A DNA stretch of 64,000 nt, taken from NCBI GenBank assembly GCA_033220425.1, contig CM065653.1:1054001-1118000 (forward strand). The letters are read 5' to 3'. Of this stretch, positions 1 to 9,974 are shown piece by piece. The notes under the pieces are model-generated. The model saw only the letters and a program-made list of their open reading frames with translations, searched no databases and was not told where the DNA came from. The stretch's first letter is position 1, and each line of letters starts with the position of its first letter. A program made the position numbers and the translations under genes. Origin of the DNA: Lepraria neglecta. Its lineage: Eukaryota > Ascomycota > Lecanoromycetes > Lecanorales > Stereocaulaceae.

Positions 1-638
1 TAGGTTCGAGATAGTATATGCGAAGGATAAGATGAGGGGTGTGTTGGGGAGAGGAGGGTTTGTGAGTAAATTGTTACCCTGGGGGAAGGGGGTAGCGAGT
101 CGAATGGAATGGGCTTACTAGATGGGATGGTGGGAAGAGTGTGATGGGAGATATGGGGTTACAAAAGAGGGACGGGGAAGGAGGAGAGATATATAAGAGA
201 AGGACTTTGTTGCGGGGAGTATATAAAGTGTATCCGGCGAGGAGAGGCGAAGTATAGGGAAGGGGGGAGAGCTTGTTGTGTCTTCAGTTTCAGTTCTCAG
301 TTGCAGTTTCAGTTTCAGGAAAAGTATCACGGTTGCGTGGTCTTGATCAGTTGAAAGAAATGGTTGTAAAGCTTGTCATTGTCATCCAGGATATTCCTCT
401 GACTTGAGATCCATTAAAGCCCTACTACTACTTCTTCCAGCACCCGATAAAGTTAATAGTGGAAGCATGCATGGTTTAAGCTTGGGAATCTATGATCTAC
501 TCCATCCACCACCGACTCATCCACTATATCCACCTAGCAAAAAATACAACTCTCATTTCATTTCCCCTCCCCGAAGCAACACTCAGCCAAACCGATCCAC
601 CATCTCTTCCGACGTTCCCCTCTCTCTCACCAACCCCC
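1..638. other. Intergenic, no supported gene
   Basis: I see no convincing gene here. Around 285-320 there is a short run of diverged CAGTTTCAGTT-like units, and pyrimidine-rich stretches occur at 500-660. Reading frames on either strand are low-complexity and lack recognisable domains. The region is the 3' flank of the GMC oxidoreductase. Confidence 0.5.
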
Positions 639-2347
639 TCACGCCTTCCTTCCCACAATAATTTCAGCCATTTGCTCCGCAAGGGCATAAATAGCAACCA
701 TGGTATGCGCGCTCAAAGGTGTAGGCAAAACACTGGCATCCACAACCCTCAATCCCTCTACCCCTTTAACTCTACACTCTGTATCCACCACCTCCCCCAT
801 ACTCACACTCCCGGCCAAATGGAAGAACGTGCCGGCACACCTTCTCACCCTAGCATCCAGCTCTTGGTCGGTGCTATTGATCGTAAGAGCGGGATACCCC
901 TCGGGCGGGACCTCCTCTTTCACTACCTCCTTCGCGGCTGGGGATGAGAAGGCAGCGATGTTACGACGCAGAGCGGCGCGCATGATACAGCGATCTGTTT
1001 CTGTAGTGTAGTAGTTTGGGTCTATAAGTGGAGGGTCAGTGGGGGACGTGGTTGCGAGGGTGACGCTACCACGGGAGGTGGGAAGGAGGTTTAGGATACC
1101 GATGCTGATTATGCTGCTGTCGAGGGGGATGTTCATGTTTGTGAGGGGGACCTCGGTGGGGGCGTACATGGGGAGGATCTCGTAATGTGAGCGGGGCGGG
1201 AAGAGGTGGGGGTGGGTGGAAAGGTCAGACGACGAGGTGGAAGGGTCATCTTTTGAGAGGGTGGGTGCGAGGAGGGAGGATGGGGCGGATTCGGCGATGA
1301 TGTAGTCGGTTGGGAAGCCTTGAAGGTAGGTGGGGTCGGCGCCTATGAGGGCAGGGGCGCAAAGCGCTTTTTCTGGGTTGTGGATGCGGTAGAATTGGGT
1401 TACGGCGCCGTGGTCGTAGAGGCTTTTGCCTACGGCGGGAGAAGAGACGAGAAGGGGGATGTTGTGCTTCTTTAATTCGTCTGCGGGGCCAATGCCTGAG
1501 AGCATAAGGAGTTGCGGGGTGCGGATTGCGCCGCAGCTGATTATTACTTCTTTGCTGGCGGTGAGGGTCTCGCCTGATGTGAGTACGACGCCGGTGGCCT
1601 TTTTGGGGGGTGAGTGATTGTCTGAGAGGATGATTTTGGCGACGGTAGTTTCGGTGAGTATGTCGACGCCTTTGAGACCGTAGGCTTTGCCGGCCGGTTG
1701 GCGCTTGCCTTTGTACCAGGTCTCGATGTGAGGTGCCATGCCTTTATTATTCCCGCCGTTGTGGTCGTGAATAGGCTTGACGCCGATGGACATGTATGCT
1801 TCTCGTAATTGTTTCGTGAGAGGGTAAGTACGGCCTAAGGCAGGCGTTGAGTGGATGGGACCATTGAAGCCATGCTGATTGGGATCGGCGTCGGGATCGT
1901 GGTGAGTCTCGGTCTTTCGAAAGTACGGGAGTTGGCCATCGTAGCTCCAGCGTTTGTCATTTACCATCTTGCTCCAAAGATCATAGTCTGCGCGGTCGCC
2001 TCGCGTCCATGCTGCGTAGTTGCTAGAAAGACCTATATTTAGACACTTCATCATTGCTTTGACCGGGAAAGACGAGCTTACACAGCGCTTGATCCGGAGA
2101 GAAGCTTTCCTCCTGCTTGAAAGACTTCCCGACCGTCGTAATGTTTCTGAGGTGTGGTCTTGAGATTATACTCGAAATCACTGTTATGCAACTGCATTGT
2201 GCCCATGGGCTCGGTGATGAGAGGATGGTCGTGCTCATTGGGGCCAGTTTCAATGAGAGTGACTTTGAGGGAAGGGTCATATTTTTTAAGACGAGAGGCC
2301 AAAACACAGCCAGCGAGGCCACCACCCACGATCAGGTAGTCCGCCAT
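639..2347 (-). CDS. GMC-family FAD oxidoreductase (choline/glucose dehydrogenase-like)
   Basis: Two exons, 2347-2082 and 2022-639, are joined across a 59-bp intron (GTAAGC..CTAG). The joint restores the family stretch that continues as NYAAWTRGD and gives 549 aa. The N-terminus carries the FAD Rossmann motif GGGLAG (Gly8, Gly10, Gly13). The C-terminus carries both catalytic positions of the glucose-methanol-choline family: His490 in FFHLAGSVSMG and His528 in LSAHTMVAIYALAE. The second site is His-Thr instead of the commoner Asn-Pro, as in glucose-oxidase-like members. There is no signal peptide because the FAD motif starts at residue 8, so an intracellular enzyme is likely. The family oxidises alcohols, sugars or choline with FAD; the substrate cannot be deduced. 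Upstream (2348-2700) is a pyrimidine/purine-rich promoter region with no motif I would name. Confidence 0.9.
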
Positions 2348-3486
2348 GATAGCTGTCGAACAGGGAATATGAGGGGCAGTGAGTCCACTCTAGAGGAGAG
2401 CTTTAGAGCTCAAATGATGAGAATAAGGAACAAGAAAGGGTAGGATGAGGGCAAGGTCGAAAACACTAGGAAGAGCAATTTAATGCTGTTTCATCAGAAG
2501 AGGGAGCAAGAATATGAACAGGTGGGTGGATCTTATTTAGGAGGGATTGGTAGGCAATTTTCGTTGGAACATGAGACATGCGAGATGCAGCACCTTAAAC
2601 CCGAGCATAATGGGGCAGATAGACCACTGTACACGGGCACAAGAGATATTTCCACCGTAAATGCCGAACCGCCTTGCACCAATTCAGACCCGAGAGGAAT
2701 TTGGCTATTACAGCTATACTAGTGGCAGCTTTCCATTTATATAGGTACGGGATTGCATCGTAGGAAAACACAGTCTTTTATAACTTGATGAGCAGGCCTC
2801 CAGGGCTTCAGATGATCATTCAAATAAACCCTGACGTCATTCAAGCGCGACCCGACTAGTTTGATGTACGCAGAGCCCTAGCCTCAGCCCTAGCCCTAGC
2901 CCTCAAGAGCTGTCAGGTAGCCTCTGTTCTCGGCCATCAATCTCAATTTCAATATCAAGACTTCACTAAAACGGCGAGTATACACCTCAAAAACTTCCGA
3001 CAAATGAGACATGGCAACCTCGGTCAGCTGGTCGAGTCTGTCCACTTCACGAATGTCCCATAGGCAGCCCCTATGCTGCGCCGTCCATGCATGGTGTGAG
3101 CGCTTTACTGATCTGGCTGTCGATCTCCGGAACACGTCGGCTTTAAGAAACTTCCAATGGATCGACTCGTATCGAAACGTTGTCCCCACGGGCCTATGGC
3201 GTGGGGTCCAGCTGCAGGCTCAGCCGCTGCCTCCTTTATGGTTTTAGACCCGTAATGGCTTATTCATCGAACCATAAACCCAAAAGCGCGGCCTTGAGCA
3301 TTGCCACAAGATTCCATCTGCGAATCTTCCATCGTAGTTAGAGATTCAAATATATACGAAACAACAAGGAAGGAATGATACGCACAAGCGAAAGTCAAGA
3401 CCTGAGTCAACCACCCTGTTTAATCCCGCCGAGGTACTGCGCTCCAATCATCTTTCGAACTTAAGACGCGTGTCAGCTTTAATCGT

Positions 3487-3525
<39 letters not shown>

Positions 3526-4136
3526 ACACACACACACCATGACTGTATCGATGGATTGAAGATGACAATACGCTCGTCTATGATTAATTGCGTTTCGATA
3601 CCTAAACCCGGTGCTTCAATCATCAATCATCATGCTGGTCGGCCCATTAAGTATTCTCTACGCCCGAGGTCTCGTTATGACCTGCATTAGCAGCTCGCGA
3701 GTAATTACGCCATGGCCCTAGAGGAGTTTACTAAGCAGTGAGACTTTGTTGCACTTCCCAGCTTTCTTATCGCCAAAAAAGGATGATGATGCATCCCCAC
3801 TAAGCCTTCCATAGGAGATTGAGGGTTGCGGCGCGTAAGCTTCCTTATGCGTTTCTGCATCCTCCGCGAGTGCAGAAAGCCATTTCATAGTCTTTGCGCT
3901 AGCTATTTTCTAGCGAGTCCGAGTTGATGTAGAATTCATGGCACAGCCTCGAAGAGTGCATACTGCGATGCAGGAGCCATGTGCCACCATGCTTTTGCAT
4001 TTGGATTTTTAACCGTTCTCCCCACTTCCTGTGTCTATGCCCATATAGCCAACTCGTCAATAACGACACTGTCAGCAGCCCAAAAGACTCTCATCACTCA
4101 AGATTCACGACCATTCACTCCAGCTAGTGGTGTACA
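2348..4136. other. Intergenic with CA microsatellite; one weak reading frame
   Basis: A minus-strand frame of 97 aa (3189-2896) has plausible composition (TEVAMSHLSEVFEVYTRRFS) but no domain and no conserved neighbour, so I do not call it a gene. Near 2877-2905 there are three CCCTAG-like units. A CA/TG microsatellite lies at 3489-3537. A further frame at 3979-4200 begins with a hydrophobic, signal-like stretch but runs into the rhodopsin-protein start in another frame. Confidence 0.4.
3489..3537. repeat. (CA)n microsatellite
   Basis: About 49 bp of nearly perfect CA dinucleotides, broken once by a TA. On the minus strand it reads (GT)n and would encode an artificial VCVCVC peptide, which I disregard. 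Confidence 0.95.
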
Positions 4137-5748
4137 ATGGAGCTCATACCCCGAGATTACGTGGCAGCCAACAACAAGAATTCGCGGTCGATCGTCGTAG
4201 TATCATGGATATTCCCTGTACTCGCCACAATGGCAGTCGCAGGCAGATTTTCAGCCAGAAGGATCCGGAAGAGCTATCTTGGACCGGATGACTGGTTGAT
4301 TCTCTCTTCGCTGGTCATTACTGTCTCCAAATAGAGCATTGCAAGGGAAGAGGGTCTGACAATTTTCCAGGTGCCGGTATGGGGCCATACCGCCATCATT
4401 TTAGCATGTGAGTCTAGACTCCTATACACTTGAATTGAGAGAAGTCGGACTGACATTGTCCAAGCTGTCTACCTTGCTGGCGTCGGTCACCATGAAGCTG
4501 AGCTCGACATGCGAAATACGGTTGTGCTCTATCAGGTACGATGCCCTAACCACTTCACGAGATCACGCAAATCGCTCTAACCACAAAGCAGACAATCACC
4601 TCCCTACAATTCTCCTTTGGCATCTCACTAGGTCTGATAAAGAGCTCCATCGTCCTCCTCCTAATGCGCATATTCTTCACCCACCGCTTCAAGCAAATAG
4701 GTATGCCCACCACCAAATCTAACCCCAGCCCACATCTCCACAACTCCCACAACAACGCCACTAACTCTCTTTTCTCCTCCACAGCGCGCTTAGTACTAGG
4801 CTATTGCCTCTGCTGGATGCTAATGACCATCCTTATCGGCGCCTGCATGTGCCGGCCCTTCGCCTTAAATTGGAATCCCATGCTCAAAGGCCACTGCGGT
4901 CATCGCATCCCCGCCTACACTGCCATAGCAGCGTTGGATATAGTGGGTGATATGATGATTCTTGCGCTGCCGATGCCGATGATTTGGAACTTAAGGTCGA
5001 GCACCGCTAGTAAAATTGGATTGAGCTTTGTGTTTGCGTTGGGGATACTGTAAGTTCAATCGCATTATCCCTTCAATCACGAAATTTCCCGTCCACTCCC
5101 TCCCTCCTCGCCCCGATCCTACTCTCCCCTCAGTGCTTCTCTTCCCCCACAACCCATCACAGACAATTCATAGACTAACACTGCTCCCCTCCTCCTCACA
5201 GCGACATCATAGTAGGCATCCTCCGAATAATCTACCTCATAGCCCTAGACACCGCAACCGACTACACCTGGACCGCCACCTCCTGCTGGATTTGGTCCGT
5301 TCTGGAGCCGTCCCTCGCCGTCCTCGTCGCCTGCGGCCCCACCCTTGGTCCCCTCCTCGTGCCCTTCTTCCGCTCTTTACCCCCTGCCCTCCACCTCTTC
5401 ACGGCGAACACGAACAAGAAATCCACTGGCGCCTCTTCTTCCGCGAGTGGGCAAAAGAGTTATCCCAGTTTGACAGAGAGGAGGGGGCAGTGGAGTAGAT
5501 TTGGGAGTCAGGGGGATAGAGTGGGGGAAGGAGATGAGGAGGCGTTGCGGGGACAGCACGGGGGGTATGGGATGGGTAATCGGAGTGTGGTTGGTGGTGG
5601 CGCAGGGATAGGAGGCGGAAGAGGGAAGTTGGGAGAGGAGGTCGACGTAGGGGAGCCGGAGTATGGAATGCCGCTTGGGGAGATTCGAGTGCAGAAGGGT
5701 GTTACTGTTAAAAGATCGCCGCAGGAATTGGAATTTGGCGGCAAATAA
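4137..5748 (+). CDS. Fungal rhodopsin-domain integral membrane protein
   Basis: Six exons keep one frame: 4137-4322, 4371-4407, 4465-4535, 4592-4700, 4785-5049 and 5202-5748. The first donor (GTCTCC) is weak, but the intron is needed to avoid a TAG. The protein starts MELIPRDYVAANNKNSRSIV and has about seven hydrophobic segments. Its landmarks are typical of the large fungal family of rhodopsin-domain (SAT4-like) membrane proteins: a GPDDW loop, VYLAGVGHHEAEL, LYQTITSLQFSFGISLGLIKSSI, the CRP-containing extracellular loop before an ALDIVGDMMILALPMPMIW helix, and WSVLEPSLAVLVACGPTLGPL. A long Gly/Arg/Ser-rich cytosolic tail follows (residues about 270 onward). Members are plasma-membrane proteins of mostly unknown function, some resembling Pth11-type receptors. 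No CFEM domain precedes it. Confidence 0.85.
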
Positions 5749-6120
5749 AGAGGCCGGTGGGAGAGCAAGACGATACGGGAACGGGGAAAGAGGTGGTGGC
5801 CGGCGCATGGGGCCGGTGTCCAGGGCTAGGCCTGGCCAGCCGCGATTCGACCGACTGACTGAACTGACTACTTGGGACACGCGCATGACTCCCATTCTCG
5901 CTCCAAACTCGTGATGATCGTTGCGCTCGGGGTCTCAGCTCGGCGTACTTACAAAAAAGTTCCGCGTAGTTACAAAGCAAGTTAGTTAACGCGTTTTCGT
6001 AGAATGTCAACAAACATCGCATCTTTCCTCTGCAACATATGCAGAACACATCCTAAGCACATCCCATACACCTACAACACGTCTTTAAACACTCCCAACA
6101 TCTCTGCATATACCGAACAT

Positions 6121-7177
6121 ATGGCAGACCAAACACTCACTGCCCTCTACCGTTCGCCCGAAGTAGCAAACCCCGTAAATCCATCCGCGTTTGGTTACCA
6201 CCATGGTCAGTATATACTCAACATGCAGCGCGCATATGCTGAGTATGAGCTCCAAGGTCCAATCCCCAACAACAACGTTGGCTGGGTGCCAGCAGGTAAG
6301 CTGCACTACGCTTGTGCCGAGCATGCGCTGACCATATACATAGTCCAGGCAGCCGCCATCGCCGCGTCTGATGCCAGCATCGCTGCCGGAAACGGCGCCC
6401 TTCGTGAGTCAAGTCCTGCTAAAGTCCAGCATATGCTGAGCATGACCAGCCATTCCACCAATTCTCCCAGTAGGTATTCCATGTCTCGCATCTGTTGAAC
6501 ATATACTGAGCATGTGCAGATCCGCCCAATGCTGCTGTAGACATGTCTTCGGTCAACGGCGGAGTGTAAGTTTTCTGTCTTCTGCATATACTGCGCATAT
6601 GCTCATTTTTCAGCTGTATGATCAGCATGGGGAATATGATGTGCGGGGCAATACACATGCAGCAACCCAGTGTGAGTACAGCCTACCTTCAGCATATGCG
6701 ACGTTGATACTGACCTTTATAGATGCGTCGTCACCAACGAGAAAAGCATCCCGGCGCGTGTGAGTGGATGACAGATTGCTTATGCGCAGCATATGCTGAA
6801 CTTCGCAGTGACAAATCCCACCCGAGGCAATGCCTCCAACGACGAACAGCTGGTAGGCATGAAGTATGTTTCCCACATGCTGCGCATATTCAAAGCTGAT
6901 GTTGAGTAGTGCCCTTCGACATTTCGTGTTGACACAGGGTTAGCGTAACGCGCACTTTGTCAATGAACCTGGGTACGTATAGCATATGTCGCGCATATGA
7001 TTTGCTGACAATGAACAGCCGCAGGCCCATCGGGCAGTATATTGACCTTTTCGCTTCGGAATGCGAACGACTTGCGTAGGTCAAATATATACCTCGCATA
7101 TGCCAAGCTAATCATCAGTAGACGTAACGATGCACGATTCGGCGCTGGCTTTGGTTTGCGTTTCCATCGAAACGTAA
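6121..7177 (+). CDS. Unknown protein from 11 microexons with palindromic introns (gene A)
   Basis: I do not recognise the product. Eleven exons (6121-6205, 6257-6295, 6344-6403, 6450-6473, 6520-6565, 6614-6671, 6723-6759, 6809-6863, 6938-6972, 7019-7075, 7119-7177) join into one open frame of 184 aa ending in TAA. Exons are 24-85 bp and introns 43-74 bp. Almost every intron contains a CATATGC-type palindrome close to its branch site. Frame continuity across ten splices is the main evidence. The C-terminal part looks like a folded domain (SNDEQLVGMKVSVTRTLSMN, then SILTFSLRNANDL, then DSALALVCVSIET). The centre has MRRHQREKHPG after a Cys, like the second half of a C2H2 zinc finger (C-x12-H-x4-H), but the first Cys is misplaced. 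The start ATG lies inside a CATATG, so a longer 5' end from 6004 is possible. The last exon also ends in a perfect GTAAGT donor, so read-through splicing into gene B cannot be excluded. Confidence 0.6.
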
Positions 7178-7284
7178 GTTGAGCATATATCGAACTTGTA
7201 CTTGCACTTGCCATATACTACCATTTATCCTACCATTTATTTCCTGACACTTACGCAAAGCCTAAATCAATATAAGCCCAGCAT

Positions 7285-7751
7285 ATGCCTCGCATGCGCA
7301 AGGGCGTCTCACTGTCGACCGAATTTGTCGAGCCCGAAGAGGAAAAGCCACATACTCGGCATATACCACCTGTGACTACAGATGCACAGCATATGCTGAC
7401 CACACAGCAGCCAACAGTAGCAACTCCGTCTTCCCGTTCGCGAAAGGTTAGTTATCACACCACGGATGCTGAGCATATGCTGACCATGTCCAGCGTGGAC
7501 CCAGCCCTCCTCGCCGTGACCGCGACGAGTCCCCGTCGCCGTCCAGTCGCGCTACTGGTAAGTATGGGCCGCACTCAAGTTGAACATATGTCTGACATAT
7601 GCCAGCCCGCAAAGACCAGCCCACGTCGAACAAGCGGCCCCGCAGTAAGTCAAGTCTTCCATATGCTTCCCATATGCTTCGCTAATGCGCCGCAGCGGAT
7701 GCTGGGACCACGACGCGGGTTACCCGGAGTCAGCGCAAGGGGAAAGCTTGA
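7285..7751 (+). CDS. Small basic protein from microexons with palindromic introns (gene B)
   Basis: Exons 7285-7446, 7494-7557, 7606-7644 and 7696-7751 join in one frame (106 aa). A further 39-bp in-frame candidate intron at 7372-7410 (GTGACT..AGCAG with TGCTGACC) would shorten the product to 93 aa. The spliced protein is strongly basic and Ser/Pro-rich, with nuclear-localisation-like runs: SRKRGPSPPRRDRDE, NKRPRT and TRSQRKGKA at the C-terminus. An acidic patch EFVEPEEEKP lies near the N-terminus. Unspliced reading gives a different, longer frame that ignores good GTAAGT/CAG borders, so I prefer the spliced model. The start ATG is part of a CATATG motif, as in gene A. Gene B may be a separate gene or the 3' part of gene A. 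Function unknown; a nuclear protein is an inference from composition only. Confidence 0.55.
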
Positions 7752-7984
7752 ATATTGCATATGCTTGCCATATGCACGATCTCTCGGTGCCTGGTGGTTC
7801 GGTGGCGGCTTTGCCGCTAGGCTTATGCTTAGCACATGCTTTCTTTTCTCAGGCGGGTAGCATTGGTATGCTAGTGGTTGCTTGCTGCGGCTGGGCTTAT
7901 GCCCAGCATATGTGTTCTTTTCTCGTGTAGTTAGATTCGGCGGTTTGGTGGTGTGTTGCGGTGCCGCTGGGCACAAGCTTAGCT

Positions 7985-8008
7985 TAAGTTCAGCATATGC
8001 TGAACTTA
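7985..8008. repeat. Perfect 24-bp palindrome
   Basis: The 12-base arm TAAGTTCAGCAT is followed directly by its exact complement, centred on the CATATG core. It lies beyond the stop of gene B and is the longest and most perfect member of the motif array. The next 190 bp lead into the truncated Helitron end. Confidence 0.95.
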
Positions 8009-8097
8009 CTAATTAGGCAACTAGTAATGATATTAAGTTACTCGAACTTTCTATCCACATTAATTCTATTTTATTTTATATATATTTACAAGTGAGT

Positions 8098-8134
8098 GCC
8101 CGTAATCTTCACAGAAGATTACTGTAAAACGGGC
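8098..8134. repeat. Nested hairpin beside the Helitron remnant
   Basis: A perfect 9-bp stem (GTAATCTTC, loop ACA, GAAGATTAC) at 8102-8122 is nested in an outer GCCCGT/ACGGGC pair at 8098-8134. Helitrons carry a short hairpin just inside the 3' end. This one lies on the 3' side of the minus-strand Helitron frame, but I cannot find a clear CTRR end after it. A second inverted repeat (CTCTCTAT/ATAGAGAG) sits at 8189-8216, at the very end of the reading frame. Confidence 0.6.
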
Positions 8135-8195
8135 TATATCTGGCTCATTTTATACTCGACTTAGAAAATTTAAGCGGCGTTAGAAAGCTCTCTAT

Positions 8196-9974
8196 TTATA
8201 GTATATTATAGAGAGTTCTCTGCCTTATGTTTAACCTGCGGGTGGCGAAAAGATGTCCTTCTGGGAGCCTCTCATGTCCCCGCAGCGGCAGACTGTCATG
8301 CCAGCTCTGTTCCCCAAAAGGGAAATGCAGGACATACCGCAGCGCCATATAGGATGAGTGCCATTCAGGTACCCTCATGAGGCCCCCACCCTTTACTTCA
8401 ATACGAATATCTCGTGCGATACGTCCTTTCGCGCCATTGGGAGGAGCAATCATGATACAGGCCACCTCACTGGATGTAGGGCGATTATGTGTACCGCGAT
8501 CAGCACGCCTGGGGTCGTGTTGTATGATACGGACGTTCATAGTCTGCAGAGGGTGTCTTGCCTCATTATCCAATAAGCGTTCCCGGCAAGTCTTGAAGCT
8601 CTGCACATAGGGGTTGATGTCTCGAAGAAGTCGCTGAAGAAGAAGCACTATATCCGCATCAATAGATCTTTCGACCTGCCCAGCATACGTCATACGGGTA
8701 TCCACTTGATCCTGGCTATTATCGATGAAGTAGCACTGGGCGTATCTCTCGGTGACGCCTTCCTCAGGCAAAAGTGGACCAATAGCGTGATGCATCCCCC
8801 CTTGGATCTTGCATGTAGTCCGGCCAACCCGGTGATCCATCTTGTCCACGCCCTCACTGGTAAAAGAAAGCAGGTTGTTGTAGTTCAAGGCTCTCTCAAC
8901 AAACGCAGCACTGCGAGCAGTCCGTTTCATCTTATAATGGCCTGGCCCAAGTATATCATCGGGGACACGACGGTTCTGGCCATCCCGTATGTATTCCACC
9001 TCATAAAACAGCTTGTTCAGCGCGAGGACTCGACGCTCAGGGTCGTATTCGGGTAGTCGTTCAACGAATTCGAAGTCAGGTGAGTCAGGTGCCTGGATAT
9101 TAATCATGCCGTTCTGACAGCACTGCCACCGTTTAGTAGAAAGACGCTCGCCCTCGAAAGAGAAGGCATGGCAATGAGGACATTTATTAGTTAGATCAAA
9201 GAACAACGGTAGTATGACGTGTTCTAGAAGATCGATATGTACTTGCGGTAGCCGAGCACTTAGATGCGTACTGGGCAAAGTTCTGCCATCCTCATCCACA
9301 GCATTGCGGCGCTGATACGGTCGACGACGACGCCGCTGACGTAGTGCACGTTCCTCGCTGTTCTCCCGCGCCCACTGGGTATGTAGTTGGCGCGTACGCA
9401 GGTGATATCGCGGTTCTGGCGGGGGTGCTTCCTCTTCAGAAGAAGAATCTCGGTACTCAGGTGGGCTTGAATCGTCTGGATTGCGGGGCGGTACGACCAC
9501 TTGGATGACTTGTTGGACACCTGACTGGGCAGAGCGAGGCCTTAGATGGGCGTTCTGCTGCTGCGGTCGAATGATCTGCCTCCTCTGCGTATTTTGTATT
9601 TCTGCCTGCTGACTTGTAGCAGCAACATCGAGGTTTCTAGCGCTCTGAGCGGTCCTAGCGCGTTTCCCCCTACGCTGACCTTGTATCCTGCTGTTGACTG
9701 TGTTATTTGGGAGGTCTCTGAGTGCTGTAGACGAATTCTGACGCTTTCGATTGATTGGACGCGTAGATTGCTCAGTAGATGTAGGATCGATATATATGAG
9801 CACCGGAGGCTTCGGAGCTCGATTGCTCGTAATATATGCTTCATTGTATGTACTACCGGTACCGGTAAAGACGTTTCGAGGTCGTGGGGCCATTCTATAG
9901 GAAAATGAAGGAGTAAACATATATAAGTTGCGATGCGCATTCAACTTTTGATGTTCCAGGAGCGCCAAGCTCAA
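8196..9974 (-). pseudogene. Helitron transposase, N-terminal part only
   Basis: The open frame is 592 aa, or about 565 aa if it starts at the second Met (position 9893, MAPRPRNVFTG). It has a basic, disordered N-terminal third. A Cys-rich segment follows (CPHCHAFSFEGERLSTKRW then CC), and then the Helitron helicase-like N-terminal domain: HHAIGPLLP, YAQCYFID, a NRPTSSEVACI stretch, RDIRIEVKGGGLMRVPEWHS and YMALRYVLHFPFGEQSW. It stops shortly after, where the Rep (HUH nuclease) and PIF1 helicase domains of an autonomous Helitron should begin. The element is therefore a truncated, non-autonomous copy, or a domesticated fragment. The frame itself has no nonsense codons, so truncation may be recent. 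The lower-coordinate side abuts the motif array of genes A and B. Confidence 0.85.

Larger units (their letters stand above)
6030..8008. repeat. Array of about 22 CATATGC palindromic motifs, mostly intronic
   Basis: The core AGCATATGCTGA and variants recur near 6037, 6115, 6230, 6320, 6428, 6500, 6590, 6690, 6788, 6875, 6985, 7095, 7182, 7280, 7387, 7468, 7590, 7665, 7760, 7825, 7900 and 7996, that is, every 65-120 bp. Eleven of the 14 introns of genes A and B hold an exact CATATG, several hold two, and the rest hold a near match. The only exonic copies are at the two start codons. The right half of the palindrome often forms the branch site (TGCTGAC, TGCTGAAC). The introns of the other genes in this window do not contain the motif. 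Confidence 0.85.

Noticed and set aside
2877-2905. CCCTAG-rich run resembling telomere repeats
   Set aside because: The unit is CCCTAG, not CCCTAA, has only three copies, and lies inside ordinary intergenic DNA.
3420-3626. Minus-strand frame with a VCVCVC repeat
   Set aside because: It is a translation of the CA microsatellite.
7285-7860. A continuous 191-codon frame through the palindromic-intron region
   Set aside because: It reads through three introns with good GTAAGT/CAG borders and branch sites. The spliced frame is cleaner and ends in a consistent basic tail.
6030-8008. CRISPR-like array (regular short palindromes)
   Set aside because: The host is a eukaryote, the spacers are exons and introns in frame, and the repeats vary too much.
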